This document shows, piece by piece, positions 34,601 to 48,000 of a stretch of 64,000 nucleotides of DNA (position 1 is the stretch's first letter; every line of letters begins with the position of its first letter). This DNA is from Allodiplogaster sudhausi (Eukaryota; Nematoda; Chromadorea; Rhabditida; Diplogasteridae): contig CALZFC010000029.1 of the NCBI GenBank assembly GCA_945643635.1, forward strand, positions 1,124,001-1,188,000, given 5' to 3'. The notes under the pieces were generated by a model. That model had not been told where the DNA came from and did not search any database. It worked only from the letters and a program-made list of their open reading frames with translations. The position numbers and the translations under genes are program-made.

Positions 34601-34988
34601 ATACACAGCTTCTATTCAGCAAATACAATAAAAAATTCAACCATATAAAGCCTGACCTGATACGCACTGTGGCTGACAAAGAAAAGAGTGAGAACTGTTT
34701 GAAAATAAATACGATTGGAGAAGTAATAGAGTAAGATTCATGAAAATATGGGCACAACAATAAATTATTCATTGCAAAAGGTAATTACAATAAAAAAGAT
34801 ATGATTTCAATGCAACGTTTCCTGGCAGACGTTATGGTGATTCCTACAGTGACTATACGGGATTTACATTCAATAAATATTCCTAATATTCCGACATAAG
34901 TATTAATAAAGATAATATTTTAAAGATTAATTTCATTTTAAAGTTTTTTTAATGCATATATTTTATTTTATAAATACATACTATCATT

Positions 34989-37139
34989 TTACTGTATAAC
35001 ATGTGGCAGGCTGGTTCGGTGAGCAGCCGCGACGCGTGGTGTTACAGCCGCGACGCGCGCTAATTGCTGATTGCTCGTTGTTCCATTTGCTGCGCGGAAT
35101 GAACTTCGCTCGTCCGTCGAGCCTACTGCGAGACGCGACGCGGCGCAGGACTGAAATCTTTCTTTATGAATTTTTTTTCTCATTTTTATTTCTATTTGAC
35201 AATTGCTAGTTTCGCCTAATTTTTTGAAATCATGTATATTAATTTCTTTTTTTTTTGTAACAAAAAAATGACTAACAAGGACTGATGCAAACTGCCGCCG
35301 CATCGTCTTCTGGATTGTCTTGTTTAGTGTGACGTAGATTACTGCGGGCGTTACTGGAAAATATTAAAGTGACTTTCTTTTTTATTTAATAATTGTACAT
35401 TCTATTAGTCCAGTAGTAAAAAAGTATATACTATTTTAAATAAAGGATCAGGCAACCGCAAACTACTTTTTTGTCTTCCTGTTTACTGTAGCCGCATCCC
35501 ACTTTATTCAGGCGGAAAAGGCGGGAATTCAAAAATGAATTTTTGAATTCGCGCCTTTTCCGATCAATTTTATTATGCGGAACCATGTGCCATGTGCCAG
35601 GAGACCATGCCGATGATCATGAACCACGGCGGCGTCGGAAACCACTGGGCGTAGACGTAAATGGCGGCGCCGCAAAAGTTTGCGATGCAAATGAGCAGGC
35701 ACTGGATGAATATCTGAAAGGAGAAGGAAGGAAAAGTCGTCGTCCTTATCCATTATACTTTTAATTGTCTATCTCCCTAGTTTTCCATTTTATTAGTTCT
35801 TCTTTTATTTAATAATTTATAGAAGGTGTGTTACATAACTTCATATGTATGTTCCATCATATAAACTGATTGATTGATTGATTGAAAATCAATCAATCAA
35901 TCGTTTTAATATGACAAATGAAACAACATTTTTAACTTGAAGATTGCATACCACGTCAATATAGTATCATGTCTGGATGTAGAATATATTTCCTCACTAT
36001 TCCCATAGATCTATATAAAGGAAACATTCCAAGTAACCTACCGAACCGGTTGAACTCTTACGGCACTCACTGCTGTTGGCCACGGATCTACAAAATAAAT
36101 CAAATATTTATTCAACTTATACATGAAAGAAGGATATTGAAGGGATATTTTTCTTGTTTCCGAGAATGAAAAAGAAAACAAAGAAAGAGATAAATTCTTT
36201 GGACATACTTGCGCGTTTTGAGCAGAACGAAGAAGGCAAAGTACAACAGGAACGAGAGCAGGACAGTGGAGATGTTGTTGACGGCGTGTGGAATGGACTC
36301 GTACTGGAGAAAGCACGGTTAAAAATAGGTAAATAAAAATGTTTAAAAAAATATTCATATTATTTGTTTAAAAAAATCTTTGTTAAGTAGATAGTAATAT
36401 CTACATATTTATATTTGTGTTTTATGGACTCGGTAAGTAAAGCTATAAATATTGTAATTTATTATTATAGCTACGTGACCTTTATTAGAGTCATGTAGCA
36501 TTAACATACTCACGCTATTTAATTATCATAATAGTAAATATTATCATAATAATAATACGTAAATTTAGTCATTTTAGAATGAGTATAAAAACCCGTGATG
36601 AGGAGACAAAGCATCAGTTTCCTTCTCCTCCACTTCTGGATTCTCGTGAGCCCTCGTTCGGTCGACCTTCCACTTCTCTCTCTCTTTCCCTCTCCTCTCT
36701 CAATAAACCCTTGTCCCGCTCTTCGCCTCGTCTTCACACATTCCATTCCCTGTCCCCTCTGGCGGAGGACACAACACTCTTCACTATTCTTTTACCAGCA
36801 TTTTATGTAAACTACTTTTTCTTACAATTGCGTTTTAGAATACAGGGAATAGACGCGGAGTAAATCGAAAGCATCAAAATATGCAAGCACCGTGATTCCA
36901 GTGTGGCCGATGAACGGATCAAAGAAGAGTCCGTTCCTGTCCGCGTTGAAGATGAGTGGAGGCACGAAGAGCAAGAAAACGAGACCGTAGGCGGTTGGGA
37001 TCAATAATGAGATCCACGTACGATTTCCCTCAAGTTGAGAGAGTACTGGGAACTATTACGTGAATAAAAAAAAACAAAACCCCAATTACAGGCAACAACC
37101 CTAAACCCTAATGTGAAGTATTATTGTCAACTCATATAT

Positions 37140-37191
<52 letters not shown>

Positions 37192-40100
37192 TCTTTGTGA
37201 CCACTTTTGTTGTCCTTGATTCGGGAAAGGGCGGGAATTCAAACATTGAATTTTCATCCGTACTTCAAAGAAAGGGCTCTCGAACTGAAGCAGCGCGAGC
37301 AGACGATTGCACACGAGCAGAATGCACGCGCAGCATGAGCACGTGTAGAAGCCTTGAAATTTATTCACTTAATTTTTTGTTAGGCTTTTATCTCCATGAC
37401 ACTGGGCGTGACGATTCCAGCGGAGATAAAAACAACAACAAACTACCATGAATGTCTAGAATAATTGACTATCACTACGAGAAGCTTAAAGGAGGTCCGA
37501 GGCGAATAAATAGTGTCTTGTTTTTTTCGCCTTTTTTGGTCGGGTTGTGCTAGAAACTTCGATTGCAAGTGTCCCGAAGTCACAAAAACCCTCATGCCCT
37601 GAGGAAATTAAGAGAGCCTGTCTGAGATATTCGACCACGGCCAGTGCAGAGGGTGGATGGGAACAAAAATATTTTTTGATTTTAATTTCCTTTTTAGGGC
37701 TTATGTAGCATCATGAGAGCTTCCAAAAAAACATTTTTTCAAAAATTATTTTGAAGGTATAACTACAGTATGCCTCGATTTATCGAAAATATTCGATTGA
37801 CCATAAAGTTAGTAAAAGTTAACTAAACAAAATTTTGAAAGTATCGTTATATTCGTTATCTAAAGGCGCACAAAAAAGCCATAGAAAGGATTTCATAAAA
37901 ATTTCATTAAAAAGTCGAAATGAGCACTTATATAATGGGAATGCGCCATTAGAGTGTGCTAGGCGGTAAAAACTGCGCGATGATACCATTTCCATTTGAT
38001 AGAGCGTCATTTATTACCTCCAGAAAACTGCCTCTCATGTGGATCCTCCTACGGTAACCTTACAATGTACGGGGTGAATACCTCGTAGAGTAATAACCCG
38101 CAGAACAAAAAAGGCTATAAAATGCGTTTTTCTCGCTCATTTCAGAAACCAAAGATACCATTGTGTTTATAATTTAGAAATGCATAAAAATGTCATACAT
38201 AATTTGTTCATACGATTACATTCTCAATCACTTTTTCGGCAAAAACTGTATTTCTGGCCTGCTGGAGAGAGGTTAGCGCATGTAGTCAGAAAACAAAGAA
38301 AGACTGCGCCTAAATACGTATGCCACGTGAAAGCCCAGTCTTTTCTACGTGTAATATACTATCTTCTTGCCGAATTCATGTACGGGAAAGTTTACATATG
38401 TATGCTTGAACCGCGCACTCACAGTGCGGCTTGCGCGGAAAATCCCCTTTAACCTAGCTATCTGGCTTCATTCGCGATATTGGTTGAAGTGGTTCATAGC
38501 ATCTTATTCACCACGTCCTGACACACAAAAAAGACGCCCTAGCTATTTTAAATTCTTAAATCTTCACTTTTATTTTCGTCAGAAACTCTTTTTGCTTCTA
38601 TGTGCAAGAGACAGAAATGTGGCTGTACTCAGAAAAATATGGAAGACTACACCTAAATAAGCATTCTGTATGAAAGCCAAGACTTTTTTGTGCAGAATAT
38701 ACTTCTTTACGATAGCCTGTCAGTTTCGCTACGAATCGAAAAGCAACACAAACTCGAGACAACACAATGGATATTCACCAATTCACCGCGTTCACCGCGA
38801 ATATTCACCGTGCAAATTGGAATATTCGAATGATGCTCAATTCGAATATTCCAATTCACGCGGTGAATTGGTGAATTTCCATTATATTTTCTCGAGTTTG
38901 TGTTGCTTTTCGATTCGTAGCGAAACTGACAGGCTGTCTTAAAGAAGTATATTCTGCACAAACAAGTCTGGGCTTTCACATAGAATGAAAGTGTATTCTT
39001 CCATATTTTCCTGACTACGGCCACTTTTCTGTCGCTTGCGCACAAAGGCAAAAAGGGCTTCTGCCGAAAATAATAGTAAAGGTCCAAGAATTTAAAAAGC
39101 TACAGCGTCTTTTTTTGTGTGTCAGGACGTGGTGAATAAGATGTTATGTACCACTTCAACCAATATCTCGAATGAAGCGAGATAGCTAGGTTAAAGGGTG
39201 ATTTTCCGCGCAAGCCGCACTGTGAGTGCGCGGTTCAAGCATACATATGTAAACTTTCCTGTAGATGAATTCGGCAAGAAGATAGTATATTACACGTAGA
39301 AAAGACTGGGCTTTCACGTGACATACGTATTTAGGCGCAGTCTTTCTTTGTTTTCTGACTACATGCGCTAACCTCTCTCCAGCAGGCCAGAAATATAGTT
39401 TTTGCCGAAAAAGTGATTGAGAATGTAATCGTATGAACAAATTAAGTATGATATTTTTATGCAATTCTAAATTATAAACACAATGGTATCTTTGGTTTCT
39501 GAAATGACCGAGAAAAACGCATTTTTTTCTTTGTTCTGCGGGTTATTACTCTACGAGGTGTTCACCCCCGTACATTGTAAGGTTCCCGTAGGAGGATCCA
39601 CATGAGAGGCAGTTTTCTAGGGGTAACAAATGACGCTCTATCAAATGGAAATGGTCTCATCGCGCAGTTTTTACTGTCTGGCACTCTAATGGCGCATTCA
39701 ATAATATAAGTGCTCATTTCGACCTTTTAATGAAACTTTTATGAAATCCTTTCTATGGCTTTTTTGTGCGCCTTTAGATAACGAATATAACGATACTTTC
39801 AAAATTTTGTTTAGTTAACTTTTACTAACTTTATGGTCAATCGAATATTTTCGATAAATCGATGCATACTGTAGTTATACCTTCAAAATAATTTTTGAAA
39901 AAATGTTTTTTTGGACGCTCTCATGATGCTACACAAGCCCTGCAAAGGAAATTAAAATCAAAAAAATTTTTTTGTCCTAATTTCCTTAATACAGCGTGTG
40001 TAGATCATAAATGGCTTATCAAAAACGTTTACAGAACATTTTTTTTCTCAAGTATGTCTACAGTATGCCCTGATAGACCAAAAATATTCAAATGAGCGTA

Positions 40101-43100
40101 ACTCTCTTCAATGGCGACCAATCTCAATTTTGAAACATTTGTTCGATTCCTTGTCTGATGGGGCAGAAAAAAGTCTCAAGTAACGTTTTTCTAAAATCTT
40201 TATTATAGGGGTAATTTTTGCGAAAATGTGTTTTGAGGGGCCCATTTCGGGCATAGTGTTCCTCATGTTAAAAAACGGAGTATACAACGAGAAAGAGCGT
40301 GGATTGCTACCTCTAAAACAATTGTTGTGAAAGTGGAACTCTTACTATTTTTTACGGTAGCACTCGAAAAATGCGCGCAAGTCGGTCAAAATGGCGCATT
40401 TCCGGCCTCCGAGGCAGCGTGGAAGCGCATTCATCGATCCATAACTACGCTCAATTTTAATATTACAAAATCGTTAGCTCTCACGGAGATCTTCAAATGT
40501 TACATACATACATTTATTGAAAAGTTAGAATTTATATGGGAAATTTCGTTCTGTACAATTATAAGGCTTAAAAAAACTACTTTAAAAACATTCGAAACAT
40601 ACATCATAAGAAAGAGGATGAAATTTGGTACAAGATGAACCCCTTTCAATGGAATTCCATGCACACGATCTTTTGTTATAAACCATAAGAGTAGGATAAC
40701 CACGCCTCACGGAAAAAGTGTAAAAAAAAGGATTGGAATATTCTAATTCGAATAACCTAAAATGCCAATTCTTGGGCGAAATTCTTGGGCGACGCTACTG
40801 GCACTACTTTTACAATTTATAACAAAAGATCGTATGTTTGGAATTCCATTGAAAGGGGTTCATCTTGTACCAAATTTCATCCTCTTTCTTATGATGTATG
40901 TTTCGACAGGCGAAAATGTTTTTAAATTAGTTTTTTAAGCCTTATAATTGAACAGAACGAAATTTCCCATATAAATTGAAACTTTTCAATAAAAGTATGT
41001 ATGTAACATTTGAAGATCTCCGTAAGAGCTCTTAAATGATATACTAACGATTTTGTAATATTAACATTGAGCGTAGTTATGGCTCGATGAATGCGCTTGC
41101 ACTATGCCTCGGAGGCCGAAAATGCGCCATTTTGACCGAATTGCGCGCATTTTTCGAGCGCTACCGTAAAAATAGTAAGAGTTCCACTTTCACAATAATT
41201 GTTGTAGAGGTAACAAAGCACGCTCTTTTACTAGGTGTTCTCCGTTTTTTAACATGGGGGGGTCCCGATGCCCGAAACGGACCCCTCAAAACACATTTTT
41301 GCCAAAATGACCCCTATAATGAAGATTATAGAAAAACGTTACTTAGAACTGTTTTATGCCCCATCGTACAAGGAATCGAACAAATGTTTCAAAATTGAGA
41401 TTGGTCGTCATTAACCGGAGTTACGCTCATTTGAATATTTTTGTTATATCAGGGTATACTGTAGACATACTTGAGAAAAAAATTTTTCTGACGACGGTTT
41501 TGGGAAGCCATTTAGGTAATGTACACGCTGTATTAAGGAAATTAGGATCAAAGTGTACTTTTGTTCCCTGTCCTCTTTAGCATGGGGAATGGTCGAGTCT
41601 CTCAGATTGGCTCTCTTAACACTGTTTTCTACTTTGAATTCCCAAATATTTATTTTCCCGCTATTTTCAAAAATTTTTGAAAGAGCAACGCTGTGACCGC
41701 TGGGGCCAACGAGTCATGTCGAGTAATTGCATATAAATGGTGCGCGCAACCAACATTGGCAGGGTTTTTCTTAACACGTAGCCTCACCTGGCAGTGGTGC
41801 AAACCACAAGTTTCTGGGGAGAGAGGCAAGGAGTTTGAATGTGCGCGCTCATAAAGTTGCATGTTGCTTGGTCGAGAGAGCATGTGAAATAGGAGGGCGG
41901 CTATGATCTGCCGTAGCTAATTCTCTACCCGCCAGTTTTCACGCTACTTTTGCTCAAAATTTAATTAACGAAAATCGTCTGGATATATGTTTCACGCCAA
42001 GATTAACTTATCCACATAGAACAAAACATAGGTTAATTATTCCCCGGATACCTCCTTTAATCCAATAACCAGGTACTTCTTACTCCCGCCTCTAACTAAC
42101 TCACCAAGACACCACGACCCGGTGATATGGCCGATGATCGGATTCAGGCAGTACGTCTGGCCGATCAAGAACATTGTTGCTTGAACTGGCGCCGCGTCGC
42201 AGAGGCCGATGATGTCGATGACGCCGAGATAGAACATGATCTTTAAAGGAGGGCGATCACCGAAAAGTCGTTCACGAGATATGAGACATTTTGCGTATTT
42301 TCGAATCGTTTTCAGCATATACATAAAAGATATGCACATGAAAGACCACAAAAGAGTTTCACATTCAAGTATATGCACTTGAAAGTGCAACTTTTGAATC
42401 AAATTCATATTGGTTTCTCAGTGAAAAAATGTGGTGTATACAGTAACTAGGGTAAATTTACCATAGCGGGAAGATAAAATTTACAAATACGTCGCGACTT
42501 TGACATTTCAGTGAGCTTAATAAAGTTTTTGTGTTAGTTTTTCTGTAAAAACTTTTAGCTAGAACAAAAAAAACATTAAAATAGTTAATCAGAATTATCA
42601 TCCCGCTTTGGAAAAAAAATGCGTTTGGCAACAAGTGTCACGCTCTTAGCGTACATTTTAGTTTGCTCCGATGGACTTCCATTCGAGATTTTTGCATGTT
42701 TGAACGCATATTAGTAAATTTTCGGTGATCGCCCTTCTTTAAGAGGAACCAAAAAATTCAATGTTTGAATTCGCGCCATTTCGAATGAATACATGCAAAA
42801 ACACACAACGATAAATTGAGGCATTCGATACGGCTTACAGTGAGCGATACTGTCGCATGCATACGCTTCGTATCACGGAAGTGCATGGTACAGAACATCG
42901 TCATTAAGAGGAGTCAAAACCCCATGTTTGAATTCGCGCCATTTCGTATGAATAAATGCAAAAATACACAAACCTTGTAGCACGGGAGCGCGCGATGCTC
43001 CCAGAGTGCGGGCATGCTAACGGCATACATGGGCAGGAAGATGACGCCGACGACATAGCAGAAGGCAGCGTAGAGCGGCTTCGACTCGCCACGCCATCCC

Positions 43101-43319
43101 TCGTCGAACGCGTCGAGGCCGCCGGCACTTAATTAATTTATTAATTAATTAATTTACTTATTTATTCAGATTTTTCTTAATTTTATTTGAATTTACAATG
43201 ATATACACATTCCATATGCCGCTCTATTTTCGTAGTCATATGACTCGGTTTTTTATTTCATTAAGAACAAAAAAACCTGCAATTGTAGAAGTGACTTCCC
43301 TTGACTGCCCAAAAGACAT
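34989..43319 (-). CDS. Srt-class serpentine chemoreceptor, copy A
   Basis: Ten minus-strand exons: 43,319-43,277, 43,127-42,974, 42,240-42,105, 37,352-37,264, 37,028-36,891, 36,303-36,209, 36,087-36,042, 35,713-35,584, 35,353-35,277 and 35,150-34,989. Exons 2-10 join in phase. Diagnostic Srt motifs are FYNC before TM1, WEHRALPCYK|IMFYLGVIDIIGL, CNRLLALL after TM3, FFDPFIG, WFPTPPWFMI in TM7 and AVIYVTLNKTI after it. The tail is Arg/Ala/Ser-rich. Srt proteins are nematode G-protein-coupled chemoreceptors of sensory cilia. Exon 1 is one base shorter than in copy B after the ATG at 43,317-43,319, so that ATG is out of frame; another start would be needed. A 4-kb palindromic element enlarges intron 3. 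Confidence 0.82.
37136..37190. repeat. (TA)n microsatellite
   Basis: Alternating TATATA in srt copy A intron 4. Confidence 0.97.
37612..41615. mobile_element. Composite of two fused palindromic TTAA elements (member 5)
   Basis: Outer TTAA copies lie at 37,608-37,611 and 41,616-41,619 with the family termini GAGAGCCTGTCTGAGA and GAGAGCCAATCTGAGA. Inside are two palindromes: one centred near 38,825 (arms to about 37,620 and 39,950) and one centred near 40,760 (arms to about 39,970 and 41,600). They join near 39,960 without a TTAA, so the inner ends have been lost. A 228-bp palindrome sits at the centre of the first. Located in intron 3 of srt copy A; copy B lacks it. Confidence 0.85.
38711..38938. 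mobile_element. Small palindrome at the centre of a larger one
   Basis: Ends GATAGCCTGTCAGTTTCGCT and its near-complement (GACAGCCTGTCAG) are bordered by TTAC (38,707) and TTAA (38,939-38,942). The flanks themselves (..TACTTCT / AGAAGTA..) are the arms of the host palindrome. Confidence 0.75.
42247..42738. mobile_element. TTAA MITE abutting srt copy A exon 3
   Basis: Inverted ends AGGAGGGCGATCACCGAAAA and its near-exact complement, with TTAA at 42,243-42,246 and 42,739-42,742. The left TTAA is two bases from the 5' edge of exon 3, so in the sense of the gene the MITE end plus TTAAAG forms the polypyrimidine tract and acceptor. 492 bp, noncoding. Confidence 0.85.
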
Positions 43320-44198
43320 CTGAGGCTTTGAAAGAAAATACAGAAATGAGAATGTGCTTAAAGGAGGCAAAAACTCAATTTTTTTTGCTATAAGGATGAT
43401 TCATTGAATGTGTCCGGATTGAGCTTGCGAAAGCATCAGCAAAAATTCAATTAACTAAACTAAAAGTTAGAGGAGTAATTTGCATCTGAAAAGAGTCGCC
43501 TGATCATGAGGGAAATATTAGTGATTTATACAGAACTTTAGATTTAACATTAGTCCCCTGACCAAATTACGGCCAAATAGGTTTGCCGAGAATATCATGA
43601 CCGAAAAGCGTGAAGTATCGTCGTTCGGCCGTAAAATATATGCCGGCATATTCATGATTCACCAAACGGACGCAAACCGCTAATTTGAAATCGCCCAATC
43701 AAACGCATGTTTTAATAGAAAAGGTTTCGAGGAAAGGATCTTGGCAAATTGCCAAGAACGCGCGGCTCACGACTACGGTACTTGAATGAGTCGGCATTTC
43801 GTGTTAGGAGTTAACGACTTTCAAGCTCCTTTAACGTGCTTTTAACATTGACAAACAAATGTCCAAAGACCTAGTAAATACAATAGCACAAAACAACGGC
43901 TCAAGTTTATGGCGTATATACGGAAGTAATATTCAGCACTCAGCATTCAGCATTCAATATTCCGTATCCACTGCGATTAAATAAGATGATTTGAAGAGCT
44001 ACACAGGGTTCAAGAAGAAGAAAAAAAAACTATTAATTAAAACTAAAGAAATCCATTGACGCCGCCCTCAAGGTTGTTCACGGTTTCATTGACATTTGGT
44101 GCTTATTAGTGCGAAAGAATACAGACGATGAAAAAGAGCCAAGTACAAAAAGAATGGGAAGAAAGCAGGCATTTATTAGAAAGTCTCAAGAAATGTCT

Positions 44199-44794
44199 GT
44201 GGTGCTATTAATCTAGGAAGAAAACGGGGCGAAAGTTGAGCTCTACTTTTTAACAAAAAAGATTGAGGGTGAACTCTGAAAAGAGCGGATTAGTATGGAA
44301 AAGAAGTATGATGGGCCCAACTTATTCCAAAAAGATCCCAACTTTAAAAAGCGTGCTCAGCCAAAAAGTGCTCAACATAATGGTCAACTCTTTTTCTAAC
44401 AGCAAGAGTGTGGAAGACGAGAGAGGGAAAAGGAAGCTATAAATCATTGCTCCGTTTGGTCTCTCATTTTTGTGTACTCTTTCGCCGAGAAAGAAGGTTG
44501 ACCTCAAAATGCCAGAGAAAAAGAGCCATCGCGTCTCGATGCCTCCGTTTTCGTCAATTAGTCCCAGCCTCTCACCTCGGCCTATGAGCATGCTATGGAA
44601 AACCCACCCGACATCGGTTGCTCTTGGCATGCTTACTGCACTGAGCCGGTTTAATTACCCAAGTTTGAGGTATGCATTGAAAGCCTAGAAGAAAACTCGA
44701 CACGATTGTATTGAGAGTTGAACTCACCTCTGAAAAAAGTTCCTGACAAAAGAGTCGAGCTCAGCTTTCTTTCTTCCTAGATTAATAGCACCAC
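44199..44794. mobile_element. 596-bp MITE present only in unit A
   Basis: Inverted ends GTGGTGCTATTAATCTAGGA and its exact complement. The matching place in unit B (about 52,930-53,060) lacks it, which confirms insertion. Inner sub-terminal GAGCTC..TGAACTC blocks also pair. The open frames inside do not resemble a transposase. Confidence 0.8.
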
Positions 44795-44799
44795 TGGTC

Positions 44800-47700
44800 C
44801 TGAATGAAATTTTCAACAACAATTCGTGGAAATTCATTTTATTGTTGGCAGTCAATATTCTCACAATGCTCTGAAAACTTATGAATTTTGATGAAAGGCA
44901 AAGCAAAACATATGTAATAATGCACATTGTTATGGTTCTGGTCTACATACTCCTCCTCCTCTCTTTCTCTCTCTCTCTATGTTTTTTCTTCCTATTCGCA
45001 CTCTTACTTTAATTAGTTTCACTCCCACACCATTTCGCTCAGCTCTCGCTCTTCAATCTCACTACACTCATTTGAATGTATGTAGCAATTAGAACCCTTG
45101 AATTTAGCATGTATGTAGAGAATTATATGTATGAACATATGTAAATATATAAATTAATGAGGAATGAGAGCAGAGCTGAAGAAATCGCGAAATTGAGATA
45201 TAGAATTGAAATCGATGGGTAAAACTTGAACGTTCCAGCATTTTACAATATCTACTACTCCTGTCGAAGAAACATGCTCTAGTGTGCACGAAGAAGTAAA
45301 GAACGAGAATATAAATACATATGTAATTGTAGACCAACGAGCAAACAATCTGAGCGGTTGCTGAAAATGTGACTAAAGTTCACAATTGCCGCTAATGAAG
45401 GTAAAAAAATAATGCGCGTCTGCATCACTTGCTCTCACATTAAACGAGATTCGAAAACCTGGAAAGGTAGCTTATAGGTGTAGATCGCCAGTATACATAT
45501 GTTTTCTGGACGCGTCTAAGGGTAAACTAACCTTTTTGAATAGAGCCTCGACACCGGCTACAAAGCGAAAGAGGCCGAAATTAATATTATGAATAAAAAT
45601 TTTTCTCGCTGCTCTCGATGCATACTACAATATTATGTGACGAAAGTGTGTTAGCTAAAAGTAGGTTGTAACTATTAATTACGTAATTCGCCAGAGAAGT
45701 GACGGCAAATTTACTCAGTAATGGTAAGCGCTTTTTACACGCAAGTACCAATCGACTTCTCGCGCTATTCTTTGGTCTCTTGGGGTCTATGCTATCAGAA
45801 GTGTTGATAAATGACATTCTGCGGGAAGTTATATGCGCCGTAAAGAACGTTACTTTTAAAGAAGTCCTGTCAGCAAATAAATGAGGGATCATGCACTTCA
45901 AGGAGAGCACGCTGCTTTTTTCTGGCACTCTGGCCTAATGCATGAAAGATTTTGTTTTTCTTTAAAGGAAAGAGGAAAAACCGAGAACACACGGAGTACC
46001 TGGTTTAATTTGAAACTGAACGTTTGGGGCGTAAATCCAGCGAGAAAGGTCAAAGAGACAATAAGACAGCGAGAGAGATAATGAGAGAGGGCGAGATAAT
46101 GAGAGACCGAGAGAAAATGAGAGCGCGAATGATAATGAGAAACGAAAAAAAAGATCGTGAAGCTCATGAGGAGCACAATTGATGTTTCACGCTATGGACC
46201 CGACGATCTCGTTGGATTGACAAAGGTGCGATTGCACCAGCCAATTGTTTGCAGGCACCCAACGATCTTCAGACAATGGGAGAGATTCTTTTGTTTTAAT
46301 CATTTTCTCGAACACTTCCTTGTCATTTTAGTAGAAAGCTCATTGATGATGCACTTAAATTACACATATATACTCAGTATTATAAGTCAGCCTTTTGTAC
46401 TGTTCAAGATTTTTTTCATTGTTCATGTTTATTAGACATGTAGTTCGTTAGTCTATTCTTCTTCCATTGTTGTAAGAAAAGAGCATTGTATGCACTTGCC
46501 ATAAAACTCAATGAGGAGTTTTTATGCTAAATATGTAATCTTTATGTACTGTATGATGACTTATAAATAGGTGCACCTGAAATTGCCTTATGGCAATACC
46601 TAAATTTTTTTCTAAGTAGCAGCGAGGTTTTTTTTTCTAAATTACAGAACCGTAGATTTGCTGGATTTTTAAAGTCACGTTAGAGATTACCTTCGTGCCA
46701 TGTGCTCGGGCTGATTTATGCATATTATACTGTTAGAAAAAAAGGACACTGACTACTTGTGAATACATTTCAACCCATTGGCGACTTAGAATACCCATAA
46801 AAATTAGCGGACGTTTATGGTAGTCATGGAGGCATAACATATGTACAGTAGCGTGCAATAAATGTGCACATTTCTGGTTTTTCTTGCATATTCTTCTTCA
46901 GCCGAACTCAAAGTCACCCGGATTGCACATTTCGCCGTGCTGAGCAAAATAATTTATTTCTCTCATCTTCAGGCATTTTTTATGCCTAAAGAGGCACCAT
47001 AAATTTCCCCTAGAATTGGATCTAACTCGAAGTTAAAGAAGTGTAAGAATGTTTCATGTTCATATATACATATATTGGCAATAATGTATGCTCGTGCGAA
47101 AATTACTGACGCGGAAAAGAAAAGGTAAAATACAGTGTTATTATGATACTGGGGTGTGTGCGTCACTAATATGAACAACACTCACAGACAAATAAATGTT
47201 TTTGCTTCAATGAGGTTACTCACACGAGCAATAGTCACACATATGCACATACATATAGGTCTGACAAATCCATGTCTGGGAAAACAATGGATGTATATTT
47301 CGTGGAGTATGTGCCCGCAATAAATTTAGTACATATATGTATGTACATACATTTGTATGTGCATATCTACAGTATGTATAAATAATAAGGACGGAAACGT
47401 TCGACTAAATTCCTGAGATAATGCAACTTCATTGTAACTGAAGTGCCGGGTGGCCGGAACTATGCCCCTGGCTCCTTTTATAGCGTTGAGGGATGGTGTA
47501 CTTTGAGGGATGGTGTACTGAAAAACATTGTCTTCTCGCGTCTCCACTTGTGTTCCAGCATTCCAGTGTTGCTCTAGCAAAGTAACATACATAACTATGT
47601 GTGAGCCGTGAAATTTGGTGTACCGCTTGAGGGTTGAAGACTTCGTACTTCGGTTATCGCATCCGAGAGATGAGCTCCTTTCTTGCAACTTTTCTTTGTA

Positions 47701-47848
47701 AGAATGTAACAATAATCGTTGGCACGTAGCTTAAAAGTTCTGAAAAGTTGTCTTGGTCCCCATCCGAGGATAATGTATGTGAAGCATTCAGATGATACAA
47801 ACGAGAATGAGAGAGAAAGAGAGAAGGTGAGAGAAGGAGGAAGAGAGC

Positions 47849-47892
<44 letters not shown>

Positions 47893-48000
47893 AAGAGAGA
47901 CATCTTCATGCCAAATACACGCAGTAATAGTGATTTGTTAATATTTTTAAAAAGTAGTTTCAAGATGATTTTCATTTTACACAACTTTTGCTCGTATAAG
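44800..48000. other. Noncoding part of unit A
   Basis: No supported gene. It holds ATACATATGTATGT-type runs, a GA tract (47,800-47,905), a mariner-like terminus at 46,853 (ACAGTAGCGTGCAATAAATG) and a conserved patch at 46,190-46,290 also present in unit B. Confidence 0.5.
46190..46290 (+). other. Conserved patch shared with 54,690-54,790
   Basis: GGACCCGACGATC..GTTGGATTGAC..CAGCCAATTGTTTG and AGACAATGGGAGA are better conserved than the surroundings. In unit B the plus strand stays open (DRWIDKGANAPANCLKG, FRQWERRFFC), while unit A differs by two bases and shifts frame. It could be an exon or a regulatory block; I do not recognise it. Confidence 0.3.

Larger units (their letters stand above)
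34610..47930. repeat. Tandem duplication, unit A
   Basis: This segment is homologous, in the same orientation, to about 48,010-58,250. Matching landmarks include 34,650-34,860 with 48,050-48,250, all ten srt exons, 43,905-44,000 with 52,820-52,920, 45,340-45,400 with 53,680-53,760, 46,190-46,290 with 54,690-54,780, and 47,600-47,800 with 58,000-58,150. Unit A is longer because of a 4-kb palindromic element (37,612-41,615) and a 596-bp MITE (44,199-44,794). Confidence 0.85.

Noticed and set aside
37090..37120. Telomere-like AACCCTAAACCCTAA
   Set aside because: Only two units and the nematode telomere repeat is TTAGGC; chance.
44322..44688. A mariner transposase inside the 596-bp MITE
   Set aside because: The frames are short, antiparallel to each other and lack DDD/DDE motifs.
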